Below the pieces are notes generated by a model. The model had not been told where the DNA came from, searched no databases, and saw only the letters and a program-made list of their open reading frames with translations. 64,000 nucleotides of DNA. Source: Erigeron canadensis. Its lineage: Eukaryota > Streptophyta > Magnoliopsida > Asterales > Asteraceae. Location: assembly GCF_010389155.1 (NCBI RefSeq), contig NC_057762.1, positions 9,597,513 through 9,661,512 on the forward strand. Reading direction: 5' to 3'. Shown here piece by piece: positions 1 through 11,485 of the stretch (the first letter of the stretch is position 1; every line of letters begins with the position of its first letter). The position numbers were made by a program, and so were the translations under genes.

Positions 1-189
1 CAGATAGAATTAACCAAACAGAATTGATATGTTCGCTTCACTTCTACGTACGTACACATTAAATTAATTAAAACTCAAATCATAAACCTGCATGTACAAG
101 AAGACTTCAAACTGATCCACCCGAAGTAACTTGCTTGCACAACTCAGTGCACGTCAAGAACAAAACCCCATCTTTAGCCCCGGTTCAAT
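1..189 (-). pseudogene. DUF7086 pseudogene copy A, C-terminal piece
   Basis: Read on the minus strand, about 111-189 encodes the C-terminal end of a DUF7086-type protein (TGAKD, then LCKQV, then SGGSV). Bases 1-110 match the 3' flank of a second copy at 20130-20230. The rest of this copy resumes at 2839: joining across the solo LTR (195-2833) gives the same continuous sequence as the uninterrupted copy at 20290-20330. That junction is direct sequence evidence for the insertion. The function of DUF7086 is unknown. This piece is dead because it is cut off from its N-terminal part. Confidence 0.7.
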
Positions 190-194
190 GATTC

Positions 195-2663
195 TGTGAC
201 ACCTCACCAAATCACTTTGACGGGTTATGACTATAACGGAATAAATAACACAAATTGTACAGAGAACGACCACTAAACATGTCATTTTTATTCATTAAAA
301 TACCAGTGTTTTTATGATACAACCTTACAAGAAAGTTAATATAAAGTACATGAGAGTTTTTATTTAATATATAGTGCAAGACTCTTGAATACTTCATTAG
401 AGATCCATACTCCGCTCCATGATATTCCATAACACTAATTACCTGAGATATACATGTTAAAATGTCAACATAAAGTTGGTGAGTTCATAGGTTTATTATA
501 TCAACATAGTTTATGGATCACAAGGTTTATATATACATAATACATACTACATAATACTATAGTTCCGAGCTCCCGATACCGAAGCTTAACGATGTTACTT
601 TATCCCATGCGTAGTACTTTCATTCCCAAATACTATGGATCAAATATCATGCACCCGTTTGATCATGTCGATCAAGTTAGCGCTACCGACCCGGGTGGGG
701 TGTCAAACCCAATAGATCTATTCACAAATATTCGCGCTTAAGTCCATAACTGACGATATTGAAATAGGGGATTTAGTGGAATGAATAAACAACTCAGACA
801 ATATATATAGTAACAAAGTACTTGTGTCCAAACGTAAAAAAAAATAAAAAAATGTACATGTATTCTCACCCCAAATATGAAATATTTTTAAAAATAAAGG
901 ACTATGAAACTCACCTTATAGTGACAACGAGGTTATGATGATATCTGAGTTACAAATGTCCTAAACAAATCATGAGATTATTATCAGTTATAAAATCATT
1001 TAAGATTCATAGAATTTCTAGGTCGACTGCCACTTTGTCTACACCATACCTTCGATACACCTTTTATGTTAAACTGGATGATGTTTATATATACAAGTTT
1101 ACGACAAACTATATATTTATATATATAGTTGCCACGTGATATTTGTATAAAAATACACATGCTTAGAGGTTTTCCATGACATTAGATATTACAATGTACA
1201 TACTACAATCATATATTTGTTCATTTAGAATCTTAACTATAATTGATCGAGGTAGTAGAGTTATGTTATTATTATATGTGAGAAAATCCATCAGAAGGTT
1301 TTCAAGAGTATCACTCCGTCTAGTTACCGATTATATGTACTTAGACATTTTTTTTTCACTTAGTTTTCTATAACTCGTTTTAAAACGTTGGGGAAACATT
1401 ATCATGGCACAATTTTGCGGGTCTAGTTATCAAGTATTTGTGGTACTTACAGCAACAGAGAGCGAGAAAAGACTCGTTAATTTGTTAGGATTGAAGAACT
1501 CCTGAAATGATCAGAACTGCGCCTCTAGTGATCAAGGGAAAAGGGTTCGAGTTTAGTGATACACTTAAAGACATGAGAAAATTTGATTGAGAACAGTTTC
1601 TATAAACTTACGAGAGTTAACTAAGCCTGGAAAAAGTCTATACAATGACCTGCAACCTTGAACTTTACTATGCCTTAAACCGTAACTATGCGATCAAAGA
1701 AAGCAATCTTATGCTAGCTAATTTTTGTGGCCATCATAATAATGATTTAGTAGTATTTTTGCTGGTTCTAAAACAATAGAGAGCAGGAGTTATAAGGGGC
1801 TTTTAAGAGTGTTCAAATGGTAAGAGAATAGGTTGTGCTTTTGGTGCATGAAAGGTGAAGATTGCATAAGCTATGTATAGAAGTAAAACTATGGCAATGG
1901 CTGGGCATAGTGATCGATCAAGAAGTAAAGGTTTGTCACTTCTTGTTTGTCCTCTAATCATTATTTACATATTCCATGGTTGTTTGCACCTAGAAGCTCT
2001 ATTGAAGGAAGGTTATGTTGGATACTAGCTAGCTGATCATGTGGTGGATGTATGTACACCATGGCTTAAAAGAATGAAAGAGTAACATTTGTCCTTTTTG
2101 CCTTTAACTTGTTGCCATAATAATCACCAAGTTACTATATTCTTTTCCATGCTAGGTTTAGGGAGAGTAGCACATATACATCAAAATAGAAGAATCTTAC
2201 TTCAAAAGGTGGAGGAGCTTGATGAAAACTAGCTCAAAATGTCTTATGGAATCGATAGGCCGGAGGATTGAAAGAACTTTGTTGTTTTCCTTTTGTCCTC
2301 CCACATTAATTAGTATATGCTAGCCTCATACATGTTAGCACAAAGTTGGTAAGGTTCTAGTTGACTAGGATTGAAAGCTCATATGGAAGTTTCCTCAATT
2401 TGGATAGTTTGTCCCTCATGATTGTCGACTAGGAAGGAAGAATGGTGAATGTTTGTCCCTCAATTTGTTGTATATGTAAGGTGGTTACCAACTTACCACA
2501 AGTTTGACAGATGATTATTTATACTAGGTGAACTCCATTTTTGATGGTGTTAGACTTGGGAGATATTATCATATTAACTTTTGTATTTATTGTTATTTAT
2601 CAAGTTTGTCATGTATGCCGCGGTTATAACAAGTTAATTATTTAAGTGCAATTAAATTTAGAA

Positions 2664-2746
<83 letters not shown>

Positions 2747-2833
2747 GTTGGCCTTAAATTAAATTACAAATATATGTGGTTTTACAAAAGTAATAACATA
2801 AAAATTTGGCCTCGAAATTTGACGATTGTTATA
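195..2833 (-). mobile_element. Solo LTR 1 (probable Ty3/Gypsy), 2.6 kb
   Basis: The left end is TGTGACACC and the right end is TGTTATA, probably a mutated TGTTACA. It is flanked by a perfect 5-bp target duplication GATTC (190-194 and 2834-2838). Excising it restores the DUF7086 reading seen in copy B, which fixes both boundaries. No gag or pol coding is present, so it is an LTR left by recombination between the two LTRs of a full element. The likely orientation is minus, since reading leftwards it ends in GGTGTCACA like other plant Gypsy LTRs. The ORFs inside (for example 212-430 and 1176-1373) are not recognisable. Confidence 0.75.
2665..2746. repeat. (AAT)n microsatellite
   Basis: About 27 uninterrupted AAT trinucleotide units lie close to the right (5') end of solo LTR 1. 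A run this long is likely to vary in length between individuals. Confidence 0.97.
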
Positions 2834-2838
2834 GATTC

Positions 2839-3290
2839 TCAGTATGATTACAAAAATACTTCAACTACTCCAACGCACAACACCCCAGCATTTGCCCTAA
2901 AAACAAAAACAACCAATTGATCGATTTCTTTTTATTTGTAACCGGCTTCATACTATTTTCTTGATGACAGAATTCACACTTTGGTAATACTGGATGCGTC
3001 CACAGTTCTGGTGCTCGGTCATAAAACGTATGCTTGTTATTCTCCACGTACTCGAAAACCTCCTTAAACTTCTCTTCAAGATTGTACATTTATACTCAAC
3101 TTTGTAAACTTTTTGACATATTTGACATTCCATGTCACCTAATATCGTGTTGATATTGTTATCGATTAAATTGGGACCAAAAGCCGCAGAATATGTGGGT
3201 AATCGTTTCGTTAATGTATTTACAGCTGATGTGATCCCAATGGTTATTGTGGTCCATGATGAGTACATCCTTAAAAGGACATCTACCCGT
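2839..3290 (-). pseudogene. DUF7086 pseudogene copy A, central piece
   Basis: Minus-strand translation gives, in order, LPTYSAAFGPN, a Cys pair (MECQICQ), a frame change near 3095, then YNLEEKFKEV, a second Cys pair (PKCEFC), and finally INWLFLFLGQMLGCC. This matches plant DUF7086 proteins from memory: two CxxC pairs forming a probable zinc ribbon, followed by a GQMLGCC block. The frame change, the missing N-terminal part and the solo LTR in the C-terminal half make it a pseudogene. The first ~120 bp of its 5' side are part of the inverted repeat at 3168-4009. The family assignment is fairly sure; the biochemical role is unknown. Confidence 0.7.
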
Positions 3291-4009
3291 CGTTAAGTAT
3301 GTGGTAAAACTGTTATTTTTTAAAAGAGAATCTTGTTCAGTAGTTAGGAATGCTACTTATGTTTTATTTAGGAATATTAGTTGTTACTTATGGGTTTTTG
3401 ATGAATGAATATTTTGTTTCCTACTTATTTGAAAACTTGAATTTCAGTTTTTTGTTGTGAAAACATATTGGTTATTATATATTTGTAGCCTAGTTTGTTT
3501 ATTAGGTCAATAAAGTCGGCCTCTTTATTGGACTTGTAGTTTAAGTCTAGTTTGAGACTGGTGTGAGCCTTTGTAAATGGTCTAAAACTCTAAATGATGC
3601 TCCGTATATCATTCTAAAAAACTTGCTTAAAACAATCTTAAACTAATGACTTGTTAGGTTATGAATAATAAACAAACTAGGCAACAAATATATAATAACC
3701 AATTTGTTTTCACAACAAAAAACTGAAATTCAGGTTTTCAGCTTACCAAATAAGTAGGAAACAAAATATTCCTTCATCAGAAACACCATAAGTAACAACT
3801 AATATTACTAAAGAACACATAAGTAGCTCCTAACTACTGAACAAGATTCTTTTTTGAAAAATAACAGCTTTACCACATACTTAACGACGGGTCGATGTCC
3901 TTTTAAGGATGTACTCATCTTGGACCTCAGTAACCATTGAGATCAGATCAGCTATAAATAGATTAACAAAATGATTACCCACATATTCTGCGGCTTTGGT
4001 CCCAATTTC
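3168..4009. repeat. Large imperfect inverted repeat (two ~345-bp arms)
   Basis: The left arm (about 3168-3510) reads AATTGGGACC outward to CCTAGTTTGTTTATTA. The right arm (about 3660-4009) is its reverse complement, with TAATAAACAAACTAGG at the loop side and GGTCCCAATT at the outer end. The loop is about 150 bp. The outer ~120 bp of both arms are coding sequence of the DUF7086 pseudogene in opposite orientations. Arms differ by scattered substitutions and small indels. A transcript across it would fold into a long hairpin. Confidence 0.85.
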
Positions 4010-4089
4010 ATCACCACCTGGTCGTTTTCTATAACCTTATCTCTAATAGTTGTTCTAAGAGAAGCCTCATACTTTTCAATGGTAACCGG

Positions 4090-4345
4090 TAATTTACATA
4101 CTATAGACGAAAACAAGTAGTTTGTTACATTACATAAACGTTTTTGTAGTTAGTTACATAACATAAACATTTTGGCATAGTTAGTTACATTCGTAGGTCA
4201 TAATGGTGACTGGCTACGTGTTCAACCGGTAATCCTATACATACTATAGACGAAAACAGGTAGTTTGTTACATTACATAAACTTTTTTGTAGTTAGTTAC
4301 ATAACATAAACATTTTGGCATAGTTAGTTACATTCCCAGGTCATA
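4090..4345. repeat. Direct duplication, ~95-bp unit
   Basis: A block starting CATACTATAGACGAAAACA and including TAGTTAGTTACATAACATAA occurs twice, near 4098 and near 4239, with short spacer sequence between copies. No coding potential is visible. Confidence 0.8.
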
Positions 4346-4728
4346 ATCCCTATACGTTATGAGTAATTAAGTATAGATATATGAGTGAAGGGTGTTTTGG
4401 CATGGGAAATTGGTAACTTTTGGCATGGAAATTTGTCATGGTGATAACCGATACGGACGGAAAGAGAAATCGGCAAAAGTAGAAAGGTTTCGAAGGTTGT
4501 ACAATATAAGACTATAAGAGCATTCATAGCAATAAAAAAGTCTTTTAAAGTCTTTTTATTTTGACACCTTATTATTCCATTAACTACAACCTATGAAAAA
4601 ATCATTACATTGAATGAGAAGCTTTATACGAAGTTTTTATTTTATTTTATCAAAATCGTACGTATTTGGAGAAAACTTTTGTCAAAGGTTGATGAACCTC
4701 AACCTATTCATTAATTTAAATCAGTCTT

Positions 4729-4868
4729 ATGGTATTCTATTCTACTTCTACTCCTAGTCCTTAATTACACATATGTTTGGAAACCAAGACTCTCGAAAAA
4801 CCCTTATTAATCCACCGTCACAAATGTGAGAAGTGAGACTCGAACCTAGGTTGATCCACGGTCAAAGA
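4729..4868 (-). mobile_element. SINE copy A, 3' and middle part
   Basis: This aligns over its length with SINE copy B (25677-25859). It contains a pol III B box on the minus strand (GGTTCGAGTCTC, complement at 4835-4846). It is preceded by the target duplication TAAATCAGTCTT (4717-4728), repeated perfectly at 7925-7936. The head of the SINE lies at 7890-7924; a 3-kb solo LTR separates the parts. The A-rich 3' end seen in copy B is not retained here. Confidence 0.8.
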
Positions 4869-5072
4869 TGTAACCCCCGTGAGTTGACCACGAAAACTTT
4901 TGCAGTCAAAATAGAAATTTAAGTTTGAAAATTGACCTCGTAATTGGGTCTAGCCTCGTATTTCATAAACGACTTCGTAATTCAACTTCGGCATCGTATT
5001 TTGGTAGTGGCCTCGTATTCGTGTCTGGCATCGTATTTAGGAACAAGCATGGAACCTTCATCTTACCCTACA

Positions 5073-5080
5073 TATAAATA
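5073..5080 (+). promoter_or_regulatory. Probable TATA box of solo LTR 2
   Basis: TATAAATA stands about 200 bp inside the LTR and is followed by a C/A-rich leader-like stretch (ATAGCAAAAACATACACACC). Before it, four or five spaced copies of CCTCGTA or CATCGTATTT occur (4940-5035), the motif that is amplified after it. Confidence 0.5.
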
Positions 5081-5689
5081 GTCTTATTCTTCTCACATTC
5101 TCATCACTTTAGCCACATAGCAAAAACATACACACCTTGCTACCCCATTTTTTCTTACTACCTCATATTACTACCCCATTTTATTACTTCATAAACATCA
5201 AATATTATCGAAGTCCAACCTTATTTTGTTTAGATTTAGTTTCAAGAGTTGTAATTTTATCTTCCAAATATCTCTACAAACATCTATTTTACAGATTTAA
5301 GGTATAAAATCAAAACCTATTTTTATGCTCTTCTTTTGGTATTTTTCGGCTTTTTCTTTGAATTCACACCCTACACCCACCAAGTATTGAGGTTTTTATG
5401 TCCAGAAGTCTTAGAAACATATATTAAAACTTTTGTCAAAGTTTCGTTTAACTTCATAAACAAAATCTTGAGATTTAAGGATTTTTGTACACTTTTTATA
5501 AACTTTGTTCAAATGGGTCTTTAAGATTTTAAGCCCGTTTTTGAGTTTCTGACTTTAGGATTGTTTTCCCATCATATTAGGGAGTCAAAAGTACTATCTG
5601 ATGTTAAAAACACCTTCCAGATCGAAAGACACGATTAGGGTTTTCTAGAATGAATTTTGGGGAAGAACAACCCAGTTTGCGACCCCGTC

Positions 5690-5945
5690 GATTTGTGACC
5701 TTGTATTTCCATTTACGACCTCGTATTTCAAATGTGACCTCGTATTTCCATTTACGACCTCGTATTTCAATTGTGACCTTGTATTTCAAATGTGACCTCG
5801 TATTTCGATTTGCGACCTCTTATTTCAAATGTGACCTCGTATTTCGATTTGCGACCTCGTATTTCAAATGTGACCTCGTATTTCGATTTGCGACCTCGTA
5901 TTTCAAATGTGACCTCGTATTTCATTTGTGACCTCGTATTTCAAA
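5690..5945 (+). repeat. GACCTCGTATTTC tandem array
   Basis: Alternating 19-20 bp units, GACCTCGTATTTCAAATGT and GACCTCGTATTTCGATTTGC, recur roughly a dozen times, giving a ~39-bp higher-order dimer. Degenerate copies continue to about 6120. The ORFs on both strands are translations of the repeat. Confidence 0.93.
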
Positions 5946-6519
5946 ATACTACCCCAGATTACTAGCCTCTTATTTTAGCCTCTCAATTTAGCCTTTTATT
6001 TTAGCCTCTCAATTTCAATTTTGCCCTTTAGTGAAATAAGACCTCAAATCTCAGATAAGACCTCGAATTTAATTTAAGACCCCAACTTTCAACTGAGACC
6101 TCGGATTTCGATTACTACCTCGGTTTAGTCAACTTTGGTCGGTTTAGTCAACCTTGGTAAACTTTAGTCGATTTGATCAACTTAGTCAAACTTGTAATTT
6201 GATCAACTTTGATCAAACTTGTAAAATATGGTCAAAGTTAAACTAGTACGTTTTTGGACAACTTAGTCAACACTTGGCTGCACGTTATGAACACGTTTAC
6301 CTATAATGAACACATACTTAATTATGATAACTTGAAACAGATTGTTGCATGCCGGTTACTTTCTTCTGATATTTTGCGTAACTTAATCTTGATGCTAGCA
6401 CTCTAGTGAGTTTAGTAATCCCCTTTTCACATGTTTTCATGGGGCTGAAAGGATACGAATCATTTTTATAGTAAAACGTATATACTTTGGTACTATATGA
6501 TATGACTTTGTACAAACTA

Positions 6520-6750
6520 TTTTGGATACACTTATGATTACGTATTTTGGAAACGCTTATGATTTCATATTTTGGATACACTTATAATCTCATATTTTGG
6601 ATACACTTATGATTACATATTTTGGAAACGCTTATGATTTCATATTTTGGATACACCTATAATTTCATATTTTGGATACACTTATGATTACATATTTTGG
6701 AAACGCTTATTATTACATATTTTGGATACATAATCGATTTCATATCTTGG
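6520..6750 (+). repeat. CATATTTTGGATACACTTAT tandem array
   Basis: Units of ~25 bp built on CATATTTTGGATACACTTAT and its variant with GGAAACGC are repeated about nine times within solo LTR 2. Confidence 0.9.
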
Positions 6751-6860
6751 TATACATTTGATTACATATTCGCTTATACTATGGATACTTTAGTGTTCTC
6801 TCGATTATAGACTGTACTATATGATACCCTGTGTGCTACTATCATTTGTGTGTACTTTAA

Positions 6861-7170
6861 GTGGTCGATAGTGCCATGTGCCTATGTGCCTATCCCTGTG
6901 TGTTCTACCACTATCTCTGTGTGCTTAAAGTGGTCGATAGTGCTCTGTGCCTATCCCTGTGTGTGCTACCACTGTCTGTGTGTGCTTTAAGTGGTTGATA
7001 GTGCCTTGTGCCTATCCCTGTGTGTTCTACCACTGTCCGTGTGTGCTTAAAGTGGTCGATAGTGCCATGTGCCTATCCCTGTGTGTTCTACCACTCTCTC
7101 TGTGTGCTTTAAGTGGTCGATAGTGCCCTGTGCCTATCCCTGTGTGTGCTACCACTGTCTGTGTGTGCTC
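6861..7170 (+). repeat. ~61-bp tandem array (GTGGTCGATAGTGCC)
   Basis: The block GTGGTCGATAGTGCC starts near 6861, 6930, 6991, 7052 and 7112, each followed by CTATCCCTGTGTG and a CCACT-containing segment. The period is about 61 bp (69 for the first unit). Confidence 0.93.
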
Positions 7171-7214
7171 AGCCAGGTCTATGACCTTAAGCGGCTACAT
7201 ATTGGTATTCATTA

Positions 7215-7430
7215 GCCATGTCATGTTTATGACTATAAATGCACGATTGATACATACTAGCCATGTCATGTTTATGACTGTAAGTGCACGATTGATACAT
7301 ACTAGCCATGACATGTTTATGACTGTAAGTGCATGATTGATACATACTAGCCATGTCATGTTTATGACTGTAAGTGCACGATTGATACATACTAGCCATG
7401 TCATGTTTATGACTGTAAGGGCACGCTTAT
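7215..7430 (+). repeat. 45-bp tandem array (CCATGTCATGTTTATGACTG)
   Basis: Five units begin at 7215, 7260, 7305, 7350 and 7395 with an exact period of 45 bp. Because 45 is a multiple of three, the array leaves spurious ORFs open on both strands. Confidence 0.95.
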
Positions 7431-7889
7431 ACGTATTCATACATCGTCACTCTTGTGTTCATACTTAACGGCACAAACTAGTTCAAACAAACGTTTTCAA
7501 GTAAACAAGCATACAAACTTATGAACTCACCAACCTTTGTGTTGACGCTTTTTAGTATCCTTTCAGGTGTGCAAGTTAATCAAGTTAGAAGTGGCTAAGG
7601 AGGATAGCATGGTGGCCTTTAGCAGACTCAGACTAGGATTTGGAGCTGCATATCTATGTGCCTGCTTGTTGCTTTATGTTTAGACTATGGCCTTATGCCT
7701 AAGTAAATCTTTCCCCTGCGCGGGAGTTTATCTATGTTCAGTTGGATGTTAATTCTATGTTGCAAGTTTATGTTTGGATTTATGAAATGTGAGTTAATTT
7801 GAGCATTCATTTAGACACTCTACGTAACATCCATGACGCGTGTACTATGCGTCGCATCCTGAGTTTTCCGCCTTAGCCGGGGTGTGACA

Positions 7890-7924
7890 AAAGACCTTAC
7901 CAATGGACCACCAACCCCATTGTC
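7890..7924 (-). mobile_element. SINE copy A, 5' head
   Basis: This holds the head of the SINE in reverse orientation, with an A-box-like TGGTCCATTGG (complement at 7900-7910) and the terminal CAATGGGGTTGG. It ends at the right target duplication TAAATCAGTCTT (7925-7936). The same head is present in copy B at 25829-25859. Confidence 0.8.
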
Positions 7925-8058
7925 TAAATCAGTCTTTTAATTCAATGGTATAAACCTATTGTAAAAAATTTTTTCCTTACATTTTTTTTTCATCAACCAT
8001 TATAGAAGATGCCCTAATTGAGACAATGTTAAACAACTTATGGCATGGTAAAACACCA

Positions 8059-9015
8059 TGTTAGAACCAGTTTCGTCTAAACTGGCCAGTCTCCAGTTGC
8101 ACCTGGAGACCAGAAGATTTGTCCAAAAATATATTGAAGTCTAGTTGCAATGAACAGTTAATGTAACTGAAGACTTCCTCCAGTTGAAATCTGATCAGAA
8201 CTGAAGACATTCCAATTGACGTCGAAGACAACAAATGGAAGATAGAGAATGACAATGGTAGCGAAGTCCAGTTAGCATTCTACATAGATTGAAACTGGAG
8301 AATATCAGTTTAAAGCCTTTACAATGCTTTACACTGTTTACGAGGAAGACCTTTTTTGCTTTATGCACCTTTATACAGACAATATCATTTGTCTATGATT
8401 AAAGTACAAAAGTGCATAAAGCAGGTTAGATAAAGTAATGTCTTAACTTACCTTATCAAGCATTTCAAAGGAACTCATCTAGTTTCCTTAAATGCTGTCA
8501 ACCATATCTATACGACAAAGTTGGATTCCCAATGCCAACTTTGTCTATAAATAGAGGTCTTTGCACAACAAGAATGTAAGTTTGCATATTCAGACTTTTG
8601 CAATATTCTTGGTGTACTTGTGCAATATTCTCTCAATCGTAAAAGGGAACATTTCACAACTTTAAGTGTTTCGATTGTTAAAGAGAAATTCCGAGTATAG
8701 ATCATTTATATTTCATAGGTTGTTAGGATATTTACATTTATGTATTATCTTGGTTCCGCAATAACCTTGTATTATATTTAGAATCAATAAATAAAATACA
8801 TTTGAAAATTACAACTTGGTCTCACCATTTTACTTTGTTAGATTTACTTATTGCATTGTCTTTCCTCTTGTAACCTGCTAAGTAATCTATCCAAGGACTT
8901 GGTATACAATCACTGTAACTGGTCGTCTCCAGTTCAGTGTTTATATTGCAAAGAACTCTCACCGTTGACATAGAGGTGTCTTCAGTTAGTACCATCTCTT
9001 AAGTTGGGACTTACA
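8059..9015 (+). repeat. Copia 1 5' LTR
   Basis: 957 bp, TG...CA. A TATA box TATAAATA is at 8546-8553 and the polyadenylation-like AATAAATAAAAT lies near 8786. It retains ~50 bp near 8455-8505 that the 3' LTR lacks. The minus-strand ORF at 8061-8255 is an LTR shadow. Confidence 0.95.
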
Positions 9016-9017
9016 AG

Positions 9018-9031
9018 TGGTATCAGAGCAG
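9018..9031 (+). other. Primer binding site, initiator-Met tRNA
   Basis: TGGTATCAGAGCAG begins two bases after the 5' LTR. It is the standard complement to the 3' end of plant initiator methionine tRNA and primes minus-strand synthesis. Confidence 0.93.
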
Positions 9032-9062
9032 AAGGCTAACATAATTTCCTACATCTACTAAG

Positions 9063-11485
9063 ATGTCTACTACTGAAGGTGAGAATGGTCATGGTCATGA
9101 TGAAAACATTAATGTTAACAATACTATACCTAATCAAAATGTTAATCAAACTGCTAATAACAATCCTCCTCCACCTCCTCCTAATGCCCCAAACCATGTC
9201 CATGTCCATTATTCAAATACTCCTGTTTCCAAATTTGATGGGAATGGTGAAATATTTAGGACATGGAAGGCCAGAATGCTGCTGCATTTTGGTGGGATAG
9301 AAAGGTATATGTTGAAGATCCATATGGATGGACCCTATATACCCATGTCTCTCGGGGTAAGTCCTCTTCTTGATCCAACTGGAAGAAGAAGGTCTAGAGA
9401 AAAACCAGAAGATCACTGGTCAAATGAGGATCGCAGACTGGTAGACTTGGATACCAGACTGAAAAAAATGATCCTTGCTGTTGTCCCTGAAGACTTAACT
9501 CCAAATTGTTTCCCAGTGCCAAGGCTATGTGGGATGAATTGGTCATTCAGTTTAAAGGAGGTGATAACACCATTGTCACTAGAAAGGTTGCTTTAAACAA
9601 GAAGTATGAATCCTTCTTTGCTCTACCTAATGAAAGTCTAATTGGTACTTATACCAGATTTACTAGCCTTATTAATCAGTTAAGAGGGTTGGGTATTGAA
9701 AAAGACAAGGACATTCTTCTCGAGAAATTCTGTGATGTTCTTCCATCCAAATGGGAAAATATGATTCTTGTCCTAAGACAAGGTAAAACCCTGCACAGTC
9801 ACACTCTTACATCTCTCTATGGAGCTTTTAGGTTCACAGAGGATAACAATGCTGCAAGACTTGTGGCTGAACAGGATGCCATAAACCATGCCCAAAGTTC
9901 CAAGGGAACCAGTTTCACTGGACAACCTTGTGCTGCCTTGATTTCTGCTGAGAATGTCTAGTTACATTCTATGAAGGAGATGTTAAGCAATTTACTGAAC
10001 TCTGGGTTAACTACTAAGACCAGTGTTGGTTGTGATGAAACTGACGATGATGATCTGGTAGCCATGATTGCCAAAACCTTTAATAGGTTTAAGCACAAAT
10101 CTAATCGATTTAATGGTTCCAACAATACTTCCAGCTCCAACTCTCTGGACAAGACCAATCTTACCTGCTATAAGTATGGTAAGAAAGGTCACTTTATGAA
10201 GGAATGCAGATCTAGTCATATGAACAAACAATCTGGTCCCCTTATCCCAACTTATAATGTGCCTGATGATAAATATAAAGCTAAATATAAGAAGCTTAAG
10301 GCTCAAATTGCCCTCTTGTCCCTTGAAAAAGAAAAAGAAAAGAATAAATGCATGATGGCAAACACTGAAGGGAAGTGGAAACTTTCTGATGATTCATCTG
10401 ATGATGAAGAAGAGATTAGGTATATGTGTTTTATGGCAGTAGAAGATCAACAACAACATCTGGTGAAAGATGATGTCATTGCAGGAAGATGGGTGGACAT
10501 CATTCTGAAAAAGGTATGTGATTATGATAAGCAGGATGACCCTTAATTGAAACTGGACATTGTTGAATCACTCAATGGTGATTTATTGTTTGTTGAAACT
10601 GTAAGAACTGATAGTGAAAGATATCTGGAAACAATCTTAACTGAATTAAACAATGTGAAACCCCAATTGAATGATTCGCAGAGTGTCCAGTTGGCTCTAA
10701 AAGAACCAGTTCTGAGAATTGAAGCTTTAAAACTTGAAAATCAAAGTTTAAAATCTGATCTTGAGAAAGAAAAAAAGATTATCAAGTCCTGGGTTAATGC
10801 ATCTGAGAAAAATTATGATGCTTTTTCAAGAACAATTGATGCCCAAAAGAATGCATGGAAATCTGGAGATCTTCAAATGGCAGCTGCCATACCAGATCTC
10901 CATGCATTGCCTTCATCTCTTCAGGTTGAAATACCTTATGATCAACCTAAGACTTTCAAAACTGAATCTGTTGAAATCACCCCTGTTGAGGTTAAAACTG
11001 GAGCTAATCAGGCTAAAGCTCCAGTTAAAAAGGTTGGTTGTGAAAAGCCTTAACCTCAAAAGTCAAAGGAGCCCAATAATCCTAAGACCAAGAATCAAAC
11101 TGAACTTAAGTCCAAGGGTCAGGTGTCTGGTGAAAATGACATTTTACTGAAACTGGACAGTTAACTCCAACTTTTGTCTAGGCAGGTTCAGAGTTGTACT
11201 GCCAGAATAAAAAATCTGGAAGGAGCCTCTTCTCCTTCAGTTGAAAAGCTGAATGTCAAAACCCTTTCTAAGTCTAAACAAAAACAAAAGGTTCCATCTG
11301 GAACCAAAACTGAAAATAAAAAGGGAAGCAAATACCAAGTACCAATTGTTTTTACTCATGGATCTGAAGTAATTGAACAAGCTCCAGATTCAGCCTCTAG
11401 TTCGACCTCTCAACAATCAATTGTGACTTCTCAAGTGAAGTCCAGTGAACCCATCAAGAAAAGATGGGTTCACAAAAATAACTAA
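9063..11485 (+). pseudogene. gag: Copia 1 gag (broken)
   Basis: The reading starts MSTTEGENGH at 9063 with an Asn/Pro-rich N-terminus, then VSKFDGNGEIFRTWKARML and the gag core. A frameshift lies near 9505; the next frame continues with AMWDELVIQFKGGD. In-frame stops follow at 9959 (TAG), 10544 (TAA), 11051 (TAA) and 11162 (TAA), after which the same frame always continues. The zinc knuckle near 10165-10210 reads CYKYGKKGHFMKEC: the second Cys of CX2CX4HX4C is Tyr, a single G-to-A change. A Lys/Glu-rich, probably coiled-coil tail leads to the protease region. Gag would form the virus-like particle; this copy cannot. Confidence 0.88.

Larger units (their letters stand above)
4869..7889 (+). 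mobile_element. Solo LTR 2 (probable Ty3/Gypsy), 3.0 kb
   Basis: It begins TGTAACCCCC and ends GGGGTGTGACA. It is flanked by the perfect 5-bp duplication AAAGA (4864-4868, 7890-7894) and removing it rejoins a SINE. No gag or pol coding exists. A TATA box at 5073-5080 and the end sequences suggest plus orientation. The body is mostly four unrelated tandem arrays (5690-5945, 6520-6750, 6861-7170, 7215-7430), so the short ORFs in this stretch are repeat translations and not genes. Confidence 0.85.

Noticed and set aside
3089..3268. Minus-strand ORF 2948-3268 as a separate gene
   Set aside because: It overlaps the adjacent frame of the same DUF7086 relic; it is one broken gene with a frameshift.
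6520..7430. CRISPR array
   Set aside because: Repeats are contiguous tandem units without unique spacers, and the sequence is a plant LTR.
5604..7440. Overlapping ORFs on both strands in the tandem arrays
   Set aside because: They are translations of short repeats whose period is a multiple of three; no protein similarity.
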